This document shows, piece by piece, positions 34,538 through 42,841 of a stretch of 64,000 nucleotides of DNA (positions are counted from its first letter, which is position 1; every line of letters starts with the position of its first letter). A program made the position numbers and the translations under genes. The notes below the pieces were generated by a model, which saw nothing but the letters and a program-made list of their open reading frames with translations, ran no database searches and was not told the origin of the DNA. The stretch comes from an uncultured Alphaproteobacteria bacterium (GTDB taxonomy: Bacteria; Pseudomonadota; Alphaproteobacteria; CAAGCB01; CAG-977): assembly GCA_934277945.1 (NCBI GenBank), contig CAKQWA010000001.1, forward strand, positions 198,793-262,792. The letters run 5' to 3'.

Positions 34538-34566
34538 TTTAATTTTAACGATTTCACGATTATAAT
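34538..34566 (+). promoter_or_regulatory. Putative sigma-70 promoter before the small secreted protein
   Basis: A perfect -10, TATAAT, lies at 34561-34566, with TTTAAT 17 bases upstream as a weak -35. It points to the gene at 34603. Confidence 0.45.
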
Positions 34567-34602
34567 ATATTCGCTTTTGTTTGAAAATCGGGGAATGAAA
34601 AT

Positions 34603-35052
34603 ATGTTTCGCCGCGTTGTTTTGTTTTTTGCGCTTTTTCTGACGGCATCGCCCGCAAACGCTCTGCCCGTGTGCCAGCCTTACGCGATCGGGGCGAAATA
34701 CTTTTCCCGCTGGCAGCAGACGGAGGGGGACGCCGCGTGGGAGGCGGATTTCATTTGCGACAATCGCCGCGTGGCGAAAATTCACGCCGAAGAAGTCGAC
34801 GATCCCGCGAAAAACGACGGCTTGTTCTTCATTGTCGATCCGGACGGCGTGCTGATGACGCCCGAAACGTTCGACAGCCCCTGCGATGCGGTGGAAGCGT
34901 TTTGCGCGGGCAGGGTGCAGGAACTGGACGAGGAAACGAAAGCGATGCTTGTCGAAAGTTTGCAGGAAGCCGCCGCCGCCGGCGAACCCGTCGACGCGCA
35001 AACGCTGACGGATGAGGACGGTATCGCCGCCGCCGTTGAAACGCAGGATTGA
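34603..35052 (+). CDS. Small secreted protein of unknown function
   Basis: 149 residues with a signal peptide cut near ANA-LP (about residue 21). The mature protein is acidic, with four cysteines (in LPVCQP, DFICDN, DSPCDA and EAFCAG) that could form two disulfides in the periplasm. The C-terminal 40 residues are Ala/Glu-rich helix. I recognise no family. A TATAAT box lies 40 bases upstream. It ends one base from the convergent mpg gene. Confidence 0.55.
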   Translation: MFRRVVLFFALFLTASPANALPVCQPYAIGAKYFSRWQQTEGDAAWEADFICDNRRVAKIHAEEVDDPAKNDGLFFIVDPDGVLMTPETFDSPCDAVEAFCAGRVQELDEETKAMLVESLQEAAAAGEPVDAQTLTDEDGIAAAVETQD

Positions 35053-35053
35053 T

Positions 35054-35557
35054 TTAAACGGCGACGAATCGCCACAATTTGTCCGTGCCTTTGGAAATGC
35101 CGATTCGTGCCGTCGTCTTGAACGCGGGCGAAAATCCCGTTTGCTCCACATAAAACGATTCGCTTTGCACAATGTCCGTGCCGTTTTGCGCGCGCGTGAT
35201 GCCGAAGTAGCGGCACACTTTCGCGGGTCCGTTCAATTTTTCGTCCGGCACGCCGTCCGCTTCGACGCCGCGAATCAGCACGGCGGCGGGGAAATCGACG
35301 CTTTCCGTGACGAAATTCAGGCAGTGGTGCATCCCGTAAATCAGGTAGACGTAAGCCGTTCCCGCCTGTTCGTACATGGTTTGCGTGCGTTTCGTCCGTC
35401 CGGCGCTGGCGTGGCAGGCGGGGTCGTCTTCGCCGATGTAGGCTTCCGTTTCCGTGATGACGCCCGATTTGCCGTTAAACACCAGTTTCTGCCCCAGCAG
35501 GCTTTGCGCGACGGTTAATGTCGGGCGGGCGAAAAAATCTCTGTTAAAACGCGGCAT
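35054..35557 (-). CDS. mpg: 3-methyladenine DNA glycosylase (AAG family)
   Basis: 167 residues. Base-excision repair enzyme that removes alkylated purines. The catalytic region is ITETEAYIGEDDPACHA, followed by RTKRTQTMYEQAGTAYVYLIYGMHHCLNFV-type motifs (AYVYLIYGMHHCLN) and AAVLIRGVEA. It is shorter than the usual 185-200 residues; the missing part is at the C-terminus, where the sequence ends in ARIGISKGTDKLWRF, still including the final conserved motif. Likely functional. Confidence 0.92.
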   Translation of the reverse strand: MPRFNRDFFARPTLTVAQSLLGQKLVFNGKSGVITETEAYIGEDDPACHASAGRTKRTQTMYEQAGTAYVYLIYGMHHCLNFVTESVDFPAAVLIRGVEADGVPDEKLNGPAKVCRYFGITRAQNGTDIVQSESFYVEQTGFSPAFKTTARIGISKGTDKLWRFVAV

Positions 35558-35590
35558 TTGCTTTTATCCTTGTTGTCGGGAGGAAACGGC

Positions 35591-36142
35591 GTGTTTCGAT
35601 ATATTGCATTTTATAAACCGTACGGCGTGCTCAGTCAATTTACGAGCGAGGCGGGACACGATTCTTTGGCGTCGTTCGGCTTTCCGAAAGACGTGTATCC
35701 CGTCGGCAGACTCGATTGCGACAGCGAGGGGCTTTTGCTGTTGAGCGACGACGGCGTTTTCATTAAAAAACTGCTTTCCCCGAAGTTCGCCCACGAACGC
35801 GAATACGCCGCGCAAGTCGAAGGCGTGCCGACTCCCGACGCTTTGCGCGCGCTGGAAAAAGGCGTCGTCATCAAGGGATACAAGACAAAGCCCGCCAAAG
35901 CGCGCCTGTCCCCCGAAGACGATTTTCCGCCCCGCGACCCGCCGATTCGCGACAGGAAAAACATTCCGGCGACGTGGATGCGCCTGACTTTGACGGAGGG
36001 CAAAAACCGCCAAGTGCGCCACATGACCGCCGCCGTCGGCTTTCCGACCCTGCGCCTGATTCGTGTGCGCATCGGCAAGTTGCTTCTGGACGGCATGACG
36101 CGCGGGCAATGGCGGTACGTCGACCGGCGCGACGTCGTGTAA
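35591..36142 (+). CDS. Pseudouridine synthase, RluE/RsuA family
   Basis: 183 residues from a GTG at 35591, with GGGAGG seven bases upstream. The N-terminal motif is FYKPYGVLSQF, the catalytic aspartate lies in VGRLDCDSEGLLLLSDDG, and the later motif is LTEGKNRQVRHMTAAVGFPTLRLIR (in parts: GKNRQVRHM and LRLIRVRIG). There is no N-terminal S4 domain, as in RluE, which modifies U2457 of 23S rRNA. It ends 9 bases before the sensor kinase gene. Confidence 0.88.
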   Translation: MFRYIAFYKPYGVLSQFTSEAGHDSLASFGFPKDVYPVGRLDCDSEGLLLLSDDGVFIKKLLSPKFAHEREYAAQVEGVPTPDALRALEKGVVIKGYKTKPAKARLSPEDDFPPRDPPIRDRKNIPATWMRLTLTEGKNRQVRHMTAAVGFPTLRLIRVRIGKLLLDGMTRGQWRYVDRRDVV

Positions 36143-36151
36143 GGATACGCC

Positions 36152-37834
36152 ATGAAAAAGCCTTTCTTTTTAAGCCTGAACGTCAAAATCCTGTCGATTA
36201 TCGTCATCGCTTTTTGCGCGGCGGCGATTATCCCCATGACGCTTTTCGTCGCGTCCTATTCGGCGCAAATCGAGGCGGAGGCGTATCTGGGGCAGAAAAA
36301 GGCGGAAACGGTCTGGACGATGTACGAGGAAAACCGCCTGTTGCGCGAGGCTTTCCTGCGCCTGTACAGAAACGGCGACCTGCCCGAATCCGTCAAGGAA
36401 AAAACCGCCTATTTAAAGCCGCTGTTGGAGCGCGACCGCTTTTTTTCCTTGCAGGAGGATTTGCTGATCGACCGCAAAAACATTCGCAACCGCGAAATGA
36501 AAATGGAAGTGTTTTCCTTTTCCCTGTTGAGTTTCGCCTGCCTGTTCTGTCTGTTGCTTGTCGTTTTGTGGATTTTGCTTCGCCGCATGGTTTTGTCCCC
36601 GCTGGAAGATTTGCTGGACGGCACGAAGCGTTTGGAAAATCAGGAATTCGGCTTCCGTCTGCCCGCTAAAAAAGGGATGCGGGACGAATTGGGCGAACTG
36701 TACGCGACGTTCAATTCCATGGCGGACGCGCTGGAAGCCAAAGTCGACGCGCTGAACAACAACAGGCTGTTTTTGCAAAATCTGATTGACGCTTTACCGG
36801 ACGGCTTGCGCGTTATCGACAAGGATTTCAACGTCGTGATGACAAACGCCGCGTACGATGAAACCTGCGGCGAAGCCGAACCGCTTTTTAAAAAATGCCA
36901 CGTTCTGCGTTTGAAATCGGAAACGCCGTGCGCTCCCGATCAATGCCCGCAATGCCTGCTGGCGCGAAACGGGGATGGACCTTTGCGCGTCATTCAGCCG
37001 TTTACGGACAAGGACGGAGTCGAGCGTTTCGCCGAAGTCGCTGCTTCCGTTTTGAAGACGGACAGAAACGGCAGACCCGCGCGCTACACGGTCGAGGTGA
37101 TGCGTCCGCTGGATCACGAAATCAATTTTTCGCATCAGCAGAAACTCGCGTCGCTGGGGATTTTGTCGTCTTCCGTCGCGCACGAAATGCGCAATCCTCT
37201 CGGCGCGATGCGCATGATGCTGGAAAACGTTTTGGAGCGGCTGAACGACAAAACCATGCCCGTTTCCGACGCTTTGCGCTATCTGACGCTGATTTACAAC
37301 CAGATCACGACGTGCATCGACGTGACGGAACGCCTGCTGAAACTGGCGCGGCGACCCAGCGGCGAAAAGGAGAAAGTCGCGTTGAACGACGTGCTGGCTC
37401 AAACCGCGTCGCTGATGGAATACGAAGCGAAAAAACGCGGGATTCAGGTGAATTTCGATATTGAAAACGGTGAAACGTTCGACATTTTCGCCGTCGACGC
37501 GGATTTGCGCATGGTCGTTCTGAATTTGATGCAGAACGCTTTTGACGCCATGGAAACCGGCGGCGTGATGACGATTCGCGTGCGCGGGGAGGACGGCGGC
37601 GTGCGCGTCGATTTTTCCGACACGGGCGCGGGCATGAGCGCGGAAGTCGAGCGGCATATTTTCGAGCCGTTTTTTTCCACAAAGCAGACTCCCGCTTCCA
37701 ACCGCAAAGGCACGGGGCTGGGGCTGTCGATTGTCAAAAGCATCGTCGAAAGTTCCAAAGGCGCGATTGCCGTCGTCAGCGAAAAAGGCAAAGGCACGAC
37801 GTTTTCCCTGCGGTTTCCGAAAGCGCGGGACTAA
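36152..37834 (+). CDS. Sensor histidine kinase with HAMP and PAS domains
   Basis: 560 residues. Two membrane helices (about 11-33 and 120-143) enclose a short 85-residue periplasmic loop, then HAMP, a PAS domain (205-300), HisKA with H344 in SSVAHEMRNPLGAM, and HATPase_c with NLMQNAFDAM, DTGAGM and GTGLGLSIV. The PAS domain carries five cysteines (239, 249, 260, 265, 268), including CPQC, which suggests a metal, heme or redox sensor. No response regulator gene is nearby, so the partner is unknown. Its stop overlaps the end of aat by four bases. Confidence 0.9.
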   Translation: MKKPFFLSLNVKILSIIVIAFCAAAIIPMTLFVASYSAQIEAEAYLGQKKAETVWTMYEENRLLREAFLRLYRNGDLPESVKEKTAYLKPLLERDRFFSLQEDLLIDRKNIRNREMKMEVFSFSLLSFACLFCLLLVVLWILLRRMVLSPLEDLLDGTKRLENQEFGFRLPAKKGMRDELGELYATFNSMADALEAKVDALNNNRLFLQNLIDALPDGLRVIDKDFNVVMTNAAYDETCGEAEPLFKKCHVLRLKSETPCAPDQCPQCLLARNGDGPLRVIQPFTDKDGVERFAEVAASVLKTDRNGRPARYTVEVMRPLDHEINFSHQQKLASLGILSSSVAHEMRNPLGAMRMMLENVLERLNDKTMPVSDALRYLTLIYNQITTCIDVTERLLKLARRPSGEKEKVALNDVLAQTASLMEYEAKKRGIQVNFDIENGETFDIFAVDADLRMVVLNLMQNAFDAMETGGVMTIRVRGEDGGVRVDFSDTGAGMSAEVERHIFEPFFSTKQTPASNRKGTGLGLSIVKSIVESSKGAIAVVSEKGKGTTFSLRFPKARD

Positions 37835-38409
37835 AAGGACGCGTCTTTGCGTAAGGCGGCGCGCAGAAGAATCAGGTAGTCTTCCTGCGGGATTTCAATG
37901 CCGCCCATTGACGCCAGATGCGGCGTGAGAAATTGCGTGTCAAGCAAGGTGAATCCGCCGTTTTTCAGGCGTTCGACAAGGTGGAACAGCGCGGTTTTCG
38001 ACGCGTTCGTCCGCCGCGAAAACATACTTTCCCCGAAAAACGCCGACTTTAAGGACACGCCGTACAAGCCGCCGGCAAGTTCGCCGTTTTCGTAACATTC
38101 GACGCTGTGCGCGCACCCGTTTTGAAACAATGTTACATAAGCGTCGAAAATGGTTTTGTTAATCCACGTTTCTTCGCGGTCGGCGCACGCGCGCACGGTC
38201 GCTTCAAAATCGGAATCAAAGCGGATTTCAAACGGATTTTTCTTTAAAAACCGGCGCATCGAGTGTGAAACGTGCAAAGATTCGAGCGGCAGAATCCCGC
38301 GCATTTTCGGCTTGACCCAAAACACGTTTGCGTTGTTTTTCGATTCCGCCATCGGAAAAACGCCGTTCGCGTAGCCGTACAAAAGCGCCGCGGGGTCAAG
38401 CGCGGTCAT
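37831..38409 (-). CDS. aat: Leucyl/phenylalanyl-tRNA-protein transferase
   Basis: 192 residues. Adds Leu or Phe to N-terminal Arg/Lys and so feeds proteins to ClpS-ClpAP. The motif AALLYGYANGVFPMAES, then WVKPKMRGILPL, the central ETWINKTIFDAYVTL-like part (TWINKTIFDAY) and GESMFSRRTNASKTAL are typical. The ATG at 38409 overlaps the accC stop (ATGA); the longer frame is a shadow of accC. The accB-accC-aat order is common in alphaproteobacteria. Confidence 0.93.
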   Translation of the reverse strand: MTALDPAALLYGYANGVFPMAESKNNANVFWVKPKMRGILPLESLHVSHSMRRFLKKNPFEIRFDSDFEATVRACADREETWINKTIFDAYVTLFQNGCAHSVECYENGELAGGLYGVSLKSAFFGESMFSRRTNASKTALFHLVERLKNGGFTLLDTQFLTPHLASMGGIEIPQEDYLILLRAALRKDASF

Positions 38410-39761
38410 GACAAATCGAAATCCTGCCGGCTTAAATAATCTTCCAGCCAATGAATCGAATAGTTGCCGTCGATGAAGTCCGGCGTGGACGCGATTTCGC
38501 GGTGCAGGGGCAGAGTCGTTTTCACGCCCTCGATGACGAATTCGTCCAAAGCGCGATTCAAACGCATCAGGCAGGTGTTGCGCGATTTGCCGTACACGAT
38601 CAGTTTCGCGATCAGGCTGTCGTAATACGGCGGGACTTTGTATCCCGTGTACATGGCGGAATCGACGCGCACGCCGAATCCCCCCGGCATATGCCACCAG
38701 TCGATTCTCCCCGGCGACGGAATGAACGTTTCGGGATCTTCCGCGTTGATGCGGCATTCGATGGCGCAACCGTCGCAGCGCACGTCCTCCTGCGCGTAAT
38801 TCAAATGCGCGCCCGCCGCCAAGCGAATCTGTTCGCGCACCAAGTCGATGCCCGTCACCATTTCCGTGATGCCGTGTTCGACTTGCAGGCGGGTGTTCAT
38901 TTCCATGAAGTAGAATTTGCCGTTTTCGTACAAAAATTCGACCGTGCCCACGTTGTTGTAGCCGAGTTTCATCATCGCCTGACGCACGGTTTCGCCGATT
39001 TGCCGGCGTTGCGAATTGTTTAGCGCGGGCGAGGGCGTTTCTTCCAAAATCTTTTGGTGATTGCGCTGCAACGAGCAGTCGCGTTCGCCCAAAGTCACGA
39101 CGTTGCCGTAATTGTCCGCGACGACCTGCACTTCGATGTGGCGCGGGGTTTGCAGGAATTTTTCAATGTAGACCGAATCGTTGCCGAAAGCGTTTTTCGC
39201 TTCCAAGCGCGCCAGACGGTACTGCTGTTCCAGTTCGCCCGCCGCAAAGACCGTTTTCATGCCTTTGCCGCCGCCGCCCGCCGTCGCTTTGATAATGACG
39301 GGATAGCCGATGCGTTCGCACACGCTCAATGCCTCTTCGTACGAATCGACCGAGCCGTCGGAACCGGGGACGACGGGAAGCCCCGCCGCAATCGCCGCTT
39401 TCTTGGCGGAAATCTTGTCGCCCATCAGACGAATGGTTTCCGGTTTCGGTCCGATGAACGTGATGCCGTGTTCTTCGACCATTTGCGCGAAATCCGCGTT
39501 TTCCGACAAAAATCCGTAACCCGCGTGAACAGCGTCCGCCCCCGTGATGCGCGCGGCGGTGATAATGGCGGCTTTGTTCAAATAGGAATCCTTTGTCGGC
39601 GCGGGTCCGATGCAGATCGCCTCGTCCGCCATGCGAACGTGCATCGCGTCGCTGTCCGCCGTCGAATGAACCGCGACCGTGCGGATGCCCATTTCCCGAC
39701 AGGCGCGCAACAGGCGCAGGGCGATTTCTCCGCGATTCGCAATTAAAATTTTTTCAAACAT
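38406..39761 (-). CDS. accC: Biotin carboxylase of acetyl-CoA carboxylase
   Basis: 451 residues, the usual length. It carboxylates the biotin on AccB using ATP and bicarbonate, the first step in fatty acid synthesis. Motifs: FEKILIANRGEIALR, the ATP-grasp glycine loop KATAGGGGKGM, ERDCSLQRNHQK, the catalytic FYFMEMNTRLQVEHG and the late ECRINAEDP. accB lies three bases upstream. Confidence 0.98.
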   Translation of the reverse strand: MFEKILIANRGEIALRLLRACREMGIRTVAVHSTADSDAMHVRMADEAICIGPAPTKDSYLNKAAIITAARITGADAVHAGYGFLSENADFAQMVEEHGITFIGPKPETIRLMGDKISAKKAAIAAGLPVVPGSDGSVDSYEEALSVCERIGYPVIIKATAGGGGKGMKTVFAAGELEQQYRLARLEAKNAFGNDSVYIEKFLQTPRHIEVQVVADNYGNVVTLGERDCSLQRNHQKILEETPSPALNNSQRRQIGETVRQAMMKLGYNNVGTVEFLYENGKFYFMEMNTRLQVEHGITEMVTGIDLVREQIRLAAGAHLNYAQEDVRCDGCAIECRINAEDPETFIPSPGRIDWWHMPGGFGVRVDSAMYTGYKVPPYYDSLIAKLIVYGKSRNTCLMRLNRALDEFVIEGVKTTLPLHREIASTPDFIDGNYSIHWLEDYLSRQDFDLS

Positions 39762-39764
39762 CGC

Positions 39765-40211
39765 TCATTCCAAAATCAGCAGGGCGTCGTCGTATTCGAC
39801 GGCGCTTCGGTCGGTTACCAGAATTTTCGCCACTTTGCCCGCGCGCGTCGCTTTGACGGGATTGAACGTTTTCATCGCTTCAATCAAAAACAGCGTCTGA
39901 TCCGCCGCGACGGTGTCGCCGACTTTGACGTACGGTTCCGCGTCGGGTTCCGGCGCGGTGTAGACGATTCCCAGCATGGGCGAGCGCACGACGTTCTTTT
40001 CGTCGACGGCGGGTTCTTGCGACGCTTCCGCCGCTTGCGCGGGCGCGGGGGAAACGGCGGCGGCGACAGGCGCGCAAGCCGTCATCACGGGCGCGACGTG
40101 ACGCGACAGGCGGATGTGCATATCGCCCTGACCGTATTCGATTTCGCTTAATTTGTATTCGTCCATCAGGGACGCCAGAGATTTTACCGTTTCGGCATCG
40201 TTGAAAGCCAT
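39765..40211 (-). CDS. accB: Biotin carboxyl carrier protein
   Basis: 148 residues. The biotinylated lysine is in LIEAMKTFNPV, a normal alphaproteobacterial variant of EAMKMMN. A Pro/Ala hinge (about 45-68) joins an N-terminal helical part to the lipoyl-like domain, which starts at VRSPMLGIVY. AccB shuttles CO2 between AccC and the transcarboxylase. It is flanked by aroQ (five bases upstream) and accC. Confidence 0.97.
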   Translation of the reverse strand: MAFNDAETVKSLASLMDEYKLSEIEYGQGDMHIRLSRHVAPVMTACAPVAAAVSPAPAQAAEASQEPAVDEKNVVRSPMLGIVYTAPEPDAEPYVKVGDTVAADQTLFLIEAMKTFNPVKATRAGKVAKILVTDRSAVEYDDALLILE

Positions 40212-40215
40212 CGTC

Positions 40216-40671
40216 TTACCCGTTCTTTTCGTTATTTAAAAAATGTTGCGCCATCGCCAGCACCGCCATTTCGTAGCCGTGCGCGCCGAATCCGCACAAA
40301 ACGGCGTCCGCCGCTTTGGACGCATAGGACAAATGGCGGAATTCCTCGCGCTGATGAATGTTTGACAGATGCACCTCGATTTTCGGCGCGGCGCAGTTCA
40401 ACAGCGCGTCCATGACGGCGATCGACGTGTGCGAATACGCGGCGGGATTGATAATCAGCCCGTCGAAATTGCCGGCGACGTCCTGAATCCAGTCGACCAG
40501 ATCGCCTTCGTGATTGCTTTGGCGGAATTCGACGGTCATATCGAATTTTTTTGCCGTTTCAGCGCACTTTTTTTCGATGCTTTGAAGCGTGTCCCTGCCG
40601 TAAATTTCCGGCTGGCGCGTGCCCAGTTTGTTTAAATTCGGCCCGTTTATCACTAAAATTCTGCGAGTCAT
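40216..40671 (-). CDS. aroQ: 3-dehydroquinate dehydratase, type II
   Basis: 151 residues from the ATG at 40671. Third step of the shikimate pathway. Motifs: INGPNLNKLGTRQPEIYG (with the catalytic tyrosine in EIYG), RQSNHEGDLVDWIQ, INPAAYSHTSIAV, and EVHLSNIHQREEFRHLS, where the usual sequence is NIHAREEFR. It heads aroQ-accB-accC-aat, a common alphaproteobacterial arrangement. The upstream 150 bases contain the divergent sigma-54 promoter of the second hook gene. Confidence 0.96.
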   Translation of the reverse strand: MTRRILVINGPNLNKLGTRQPEIYGRDTLQSIEKKCAETAKKFDMTVEFRQSNHEGDLVDWIQDVAGNFDGLIINPAAYSHTSIAVMDALLNCAAPKIEVHLSNIHQREEFRHLSYASKAADAVLCGFGAHGYEMAVLAMAQHFLNNEKNG

Positions 40672-40771
40672 GGTCAATCCTTGAAGTTGTGGTTTTCTCC
40701 TTATAACATCCTTTGTTTTGCGCGCCCATACACAAAATGTTTCAAAGTGTTACGGCAAACGCGCTTGGTGT

Positions 40772-40787
40772 TGGCATGTAAATTGCA
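40772..40787 (+). promoter_or_regulatory. Sigma-54 promoter of the second hook gene
   Basis: TGGCAT, five bases, TTGCA: one mismatch to the -24/-12 consensus. The likely transcript starts near 40798 and the ATG follows at 40825. Confidence 0.82.
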
Positions 40788-40824
40788 TATTAAAAAGCGG
40801 TATGCCTTAACAAAGGAGCGAATT

Positions 40825-42096
40825 ATGACTTTGGGAGTTTTTACGACAAGCATTATGGGAATGAACGCCCAAGCGCACGCCATGGGGCAAATCAGCACGA
40901 ACGTCGCCAACGTCAACACGGTCGGGTACAAACGCGCGGAAACGCTTTTTGAAACGAAGATGTCAATTTATTCCCACGCGTCGCAGGACAAAAATTCCTA
41001 CTCGGCGGGCGTGGTCGACCGGCGGCAGATCGACGTCGCGGGGCAGTTGAGCGAAACGGGAAGCATTTACAATCTGGCTTTGAACGGTCAGGGCTTTTTC
41101 ATTGTCGACAACGGGCGCGACACATATTATTCCCGCGCGGGCGATTTCATGACGACCGCCGTCGCGCCGCAGGGCGCGGAACCGCAGCAGGTCGAAGTTT
41201 ATCAGCCGCAGGGAAACGGCGTTTTGACCAAATCCGCCTCCGCCGCGTATCTGATCAATTCGTCCGGATTTTATGTGCAGGGCTGGAACGCCGACATCAA
41301 CGGGAATTTTTCCAACACGCTGGAACCCGTCATCGTGTCCCCGTCCGAATACTACCCCGGTCACGAAACGACGGTGATGCAGTTGAAAGCCAACATCAAC
41401 GCGACCGCCATGGACGAACAACAGGTGATTTCGTTCCCCGTGTACGATTCGTCCTACATCGCCAAATCCGCGCGCATGATGTTCGATCATGTGCCGAACG
41501 CGGACACTTGGGACGTGAAGATGAACATCGAGGGCGCGGCGTTTGTCGAGTTGAATCCGCCGCAGGTGCGGTTTAACGAGGGCGCGAAGATGACTTCGCC
41601 GGAGGACAAGAAAATCACCGCGACTGTGACGTGGGAGGACGGCAAAACGTCGACTTTCACCATGGATGTCGCCAACGTCACCCAATACGCCGCCGTGACG
41701 CAGGGCTCCGTTTTGTCGCAGAACGGGTATCCGTACGGAAACTTTACGGATTTCGTGTGGGACGCGAACGGCGTGCTGTCCGCCAACTACGACAACGGCA
41801 AGCGCGTTGCGGTGTGCAAAGTCGCCGTCGCGCAGGTGCAGGTGCCGAACAACATGGAAGCGATTTCGGGCAATATGTTCGCCTATTCCAGAGATTGCGG
41901 CAATCTGTCCGTCGTCGATTTGGAGGAAACGGACGCGTCCGTGCAGGTGTCGGGCGGCTGGCTGGAAAAATCGAACGTCGCGCTGGAAGACGAATTTTCA
42001 AAAATGATCATTACGCAACGCGCGTATTCGAGCAACACGCAAACGTTCACGACCATTAACGAAATGACGCAGGAAGCGATTTCCATTTTAAGCTGA
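40825..42096 (+). CDS. Second, shorter flagellar hook-type protein
   Basis: 423 residues, the ordinary size of FlgE. The N-terminal hook signature is GQISTNVANVNTVGYKRAETLF, and the C-terminal one IITQRAYSSNTQTFTTINEM. The middle lacks the repeats seen in the 967-residue FlgE. It could be an alternative hook protein, a junction piece or a FlgF-like rod protein, but its C-terminus is hook-like. It stands alone behind its own sigma-54 promoter, between aroQ and ferredoxin genes. AAAGGAG precedes the ATG at 40825. The longer frame to 40681 is not supported. Confidence 0.9.
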   Translation: MTLGVFTTSIMGMNAQAHAMGQISTNVANVNTVGYKRAETLFETKMSIYSHASQDKNSYSAGVVDRRQIDVAGQLSETGSIYNLALNGQGFFIVDNGRDTYYSRAGDFMTTAVAPQGAEPQQVEVYQPQGNGVLTKSASAAYLINSSGFYVQGWNADINGNFSNTLEPVIVSPSEYYPGHETTVMQLKANINATAMDEQQVISFPVYDSSYIAKSARMMFDHVPNADTWDVKMNIEGAAFVELNPPQVRFNEGAKMTSPEDKKITATVTWEDGKTSTFTMDVANVTQYAAVTQGSVLSQNGYPYGNFTDFVWDANGVLSANYDNGKRVAVCKVAVAQVQVPNNMEAISGNMFAYSRDCGNLSVVDLEETDASVQVSGGWLEKSNVALEDEFSKMIITQRAYSSNTQTFTTINEMTQEAISILS

Positions 42097-42119
42097 CGGC
42101 GTTTTCCGGATATAAAAAA

Positions 42120-42152
42120 GCCCGCAAGTTTTACGCTTGCGGGCGAATTTTT
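42120..42152. terminator. Bidirectional terminator after the second hook gene
   Basis: GCCCGCAAG and CTTGCGGGC form a perfect nine-base stem with a seven-base loop. Eight T follow on the plus strand and an A-rich run flanks the other side, so it also serves the convergent ferredoxin gene. Confidence 0.88.
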
Positions 42153-42162
42153 TTAAAGCGGA

Positions 42163-42402
42163 TTATTCCTTCGCTTTGGGCCACGTCTGCGACATTTCTT
42201 CGTTAAACTTTACCCATTTTTCATCAGCGTCGGCGTCCGTGCTGATCGCACCCTGCGGGCATTCGGAAATGCACACGCCGCAGTCGATGCAGTCGTCGGG
42301 GTTGATGACAACCTGCGTGTCGCCTTCGTGGAAAGCACCGACGGGGCAAACTTCGGCGCAGCTCAAACATTTGATGCAGCTATCGTTGACAACAGAAACC
42401 AT
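42163..42402 (-). CDS. 2[4Fe-4S] ferredoxin
   Basis: 79 residues from the ATG at 42402. Two clusters of the CxxCxxCxxxCP type are seen: CIKCLSCAEVCPVGAF and CIDCGVCISECPQGAI. The spacing suits two [4Fe-4S] centres, unlike the 7Fe FdxA more usual next to these genes. It is a small electron carrier; partner unknown. It is third in helicase-S4-ferredoxin, an alphaproteobacterial set, in which a carD gene usually follows; none is seen here. Confidence 0.93.
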   Translation of the reverse strand: MVSVVNDSCIKCLSCAEVCPVGAFHEGDTQVVINPDDCIDCGVCISECPQGAISTDADADEKWVKFNEEMSQTWPKAKE

Positions 42403-42469
42403 TTTAAAACTCCTTTGAGATAACAACGTTTACTTTTGTAGTCTTAATTAACCCGATTTTCAAGGAAAA

Positions 42470-42841
42470 TCAAGACCGACCCTTTAACTTATTTATCAAA
42501 CGGCGGTCTTTTTTCGTCGGACGCCCCGCGTGGCTTTCGCGCCGCTCGAACACAAGCGGGGCGGGAGGGGCGAGGTTTTGCGGCTCCTCGACGTTTTCGT
42601 ACAGTGCTTTTGCCGCCGGCGCGCCCAGCCGCTTGTCCGAAAATCCCGTCACGCGCACATGAAAACGCACCGCGCCGCGCGTGACGGCGATTTCGTCGCC
42701 GACCCTGATTTCCCGCGAAGCCTTGAAATGCTTGTCGCCGTTCAAAACGACGTGTCCGCCGTTGCACAAATCCTGCGCCGCCGTCCGAGTCTTTGCGAAA
42801 CGGGCGCAGTACAGCCATTTGTCGATGCGTTCCGCGTCCAT
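42470..42841 (-). CDS. S4-domain RNA-binding protein, Hsp15-like
   Basis: 123 residues. The S4 domain is at the start: RIDKWLYCARFAKTRTAAQDL, then GGHVVLNG. Hsp15 proteins bind stalled 50S subunits carrying peptidyl-tRNA in heat shock. The tail is basic (GRPTKKDRRLINKLKG). The ATG shares one base with the helicase stop (TAATG), so the two are coupled. Position next to an SUV3-like helicase suggests an RNA or ribosome rescue role, which is inference. Confidence 0.88.
   Translation of the reverse strand: MDAERIDKWLYCARFAKTRTAAQDLCNGGHVVLNGDKHFKASREIRVGDEIAVTRGAVRFHVRVTGFSDKRLGAPAAKALYENVEEPQNLAPPAPLVFERRESHAGRPTKKDRRLINKLKGRS

Noticed and set aside
38410..38769. N-terminal extension of aat
   Set aside because: It is antisense-like to nothing but lies inside accC in another frame; the overlap ATGA at 38409 gives the usual Aat start.
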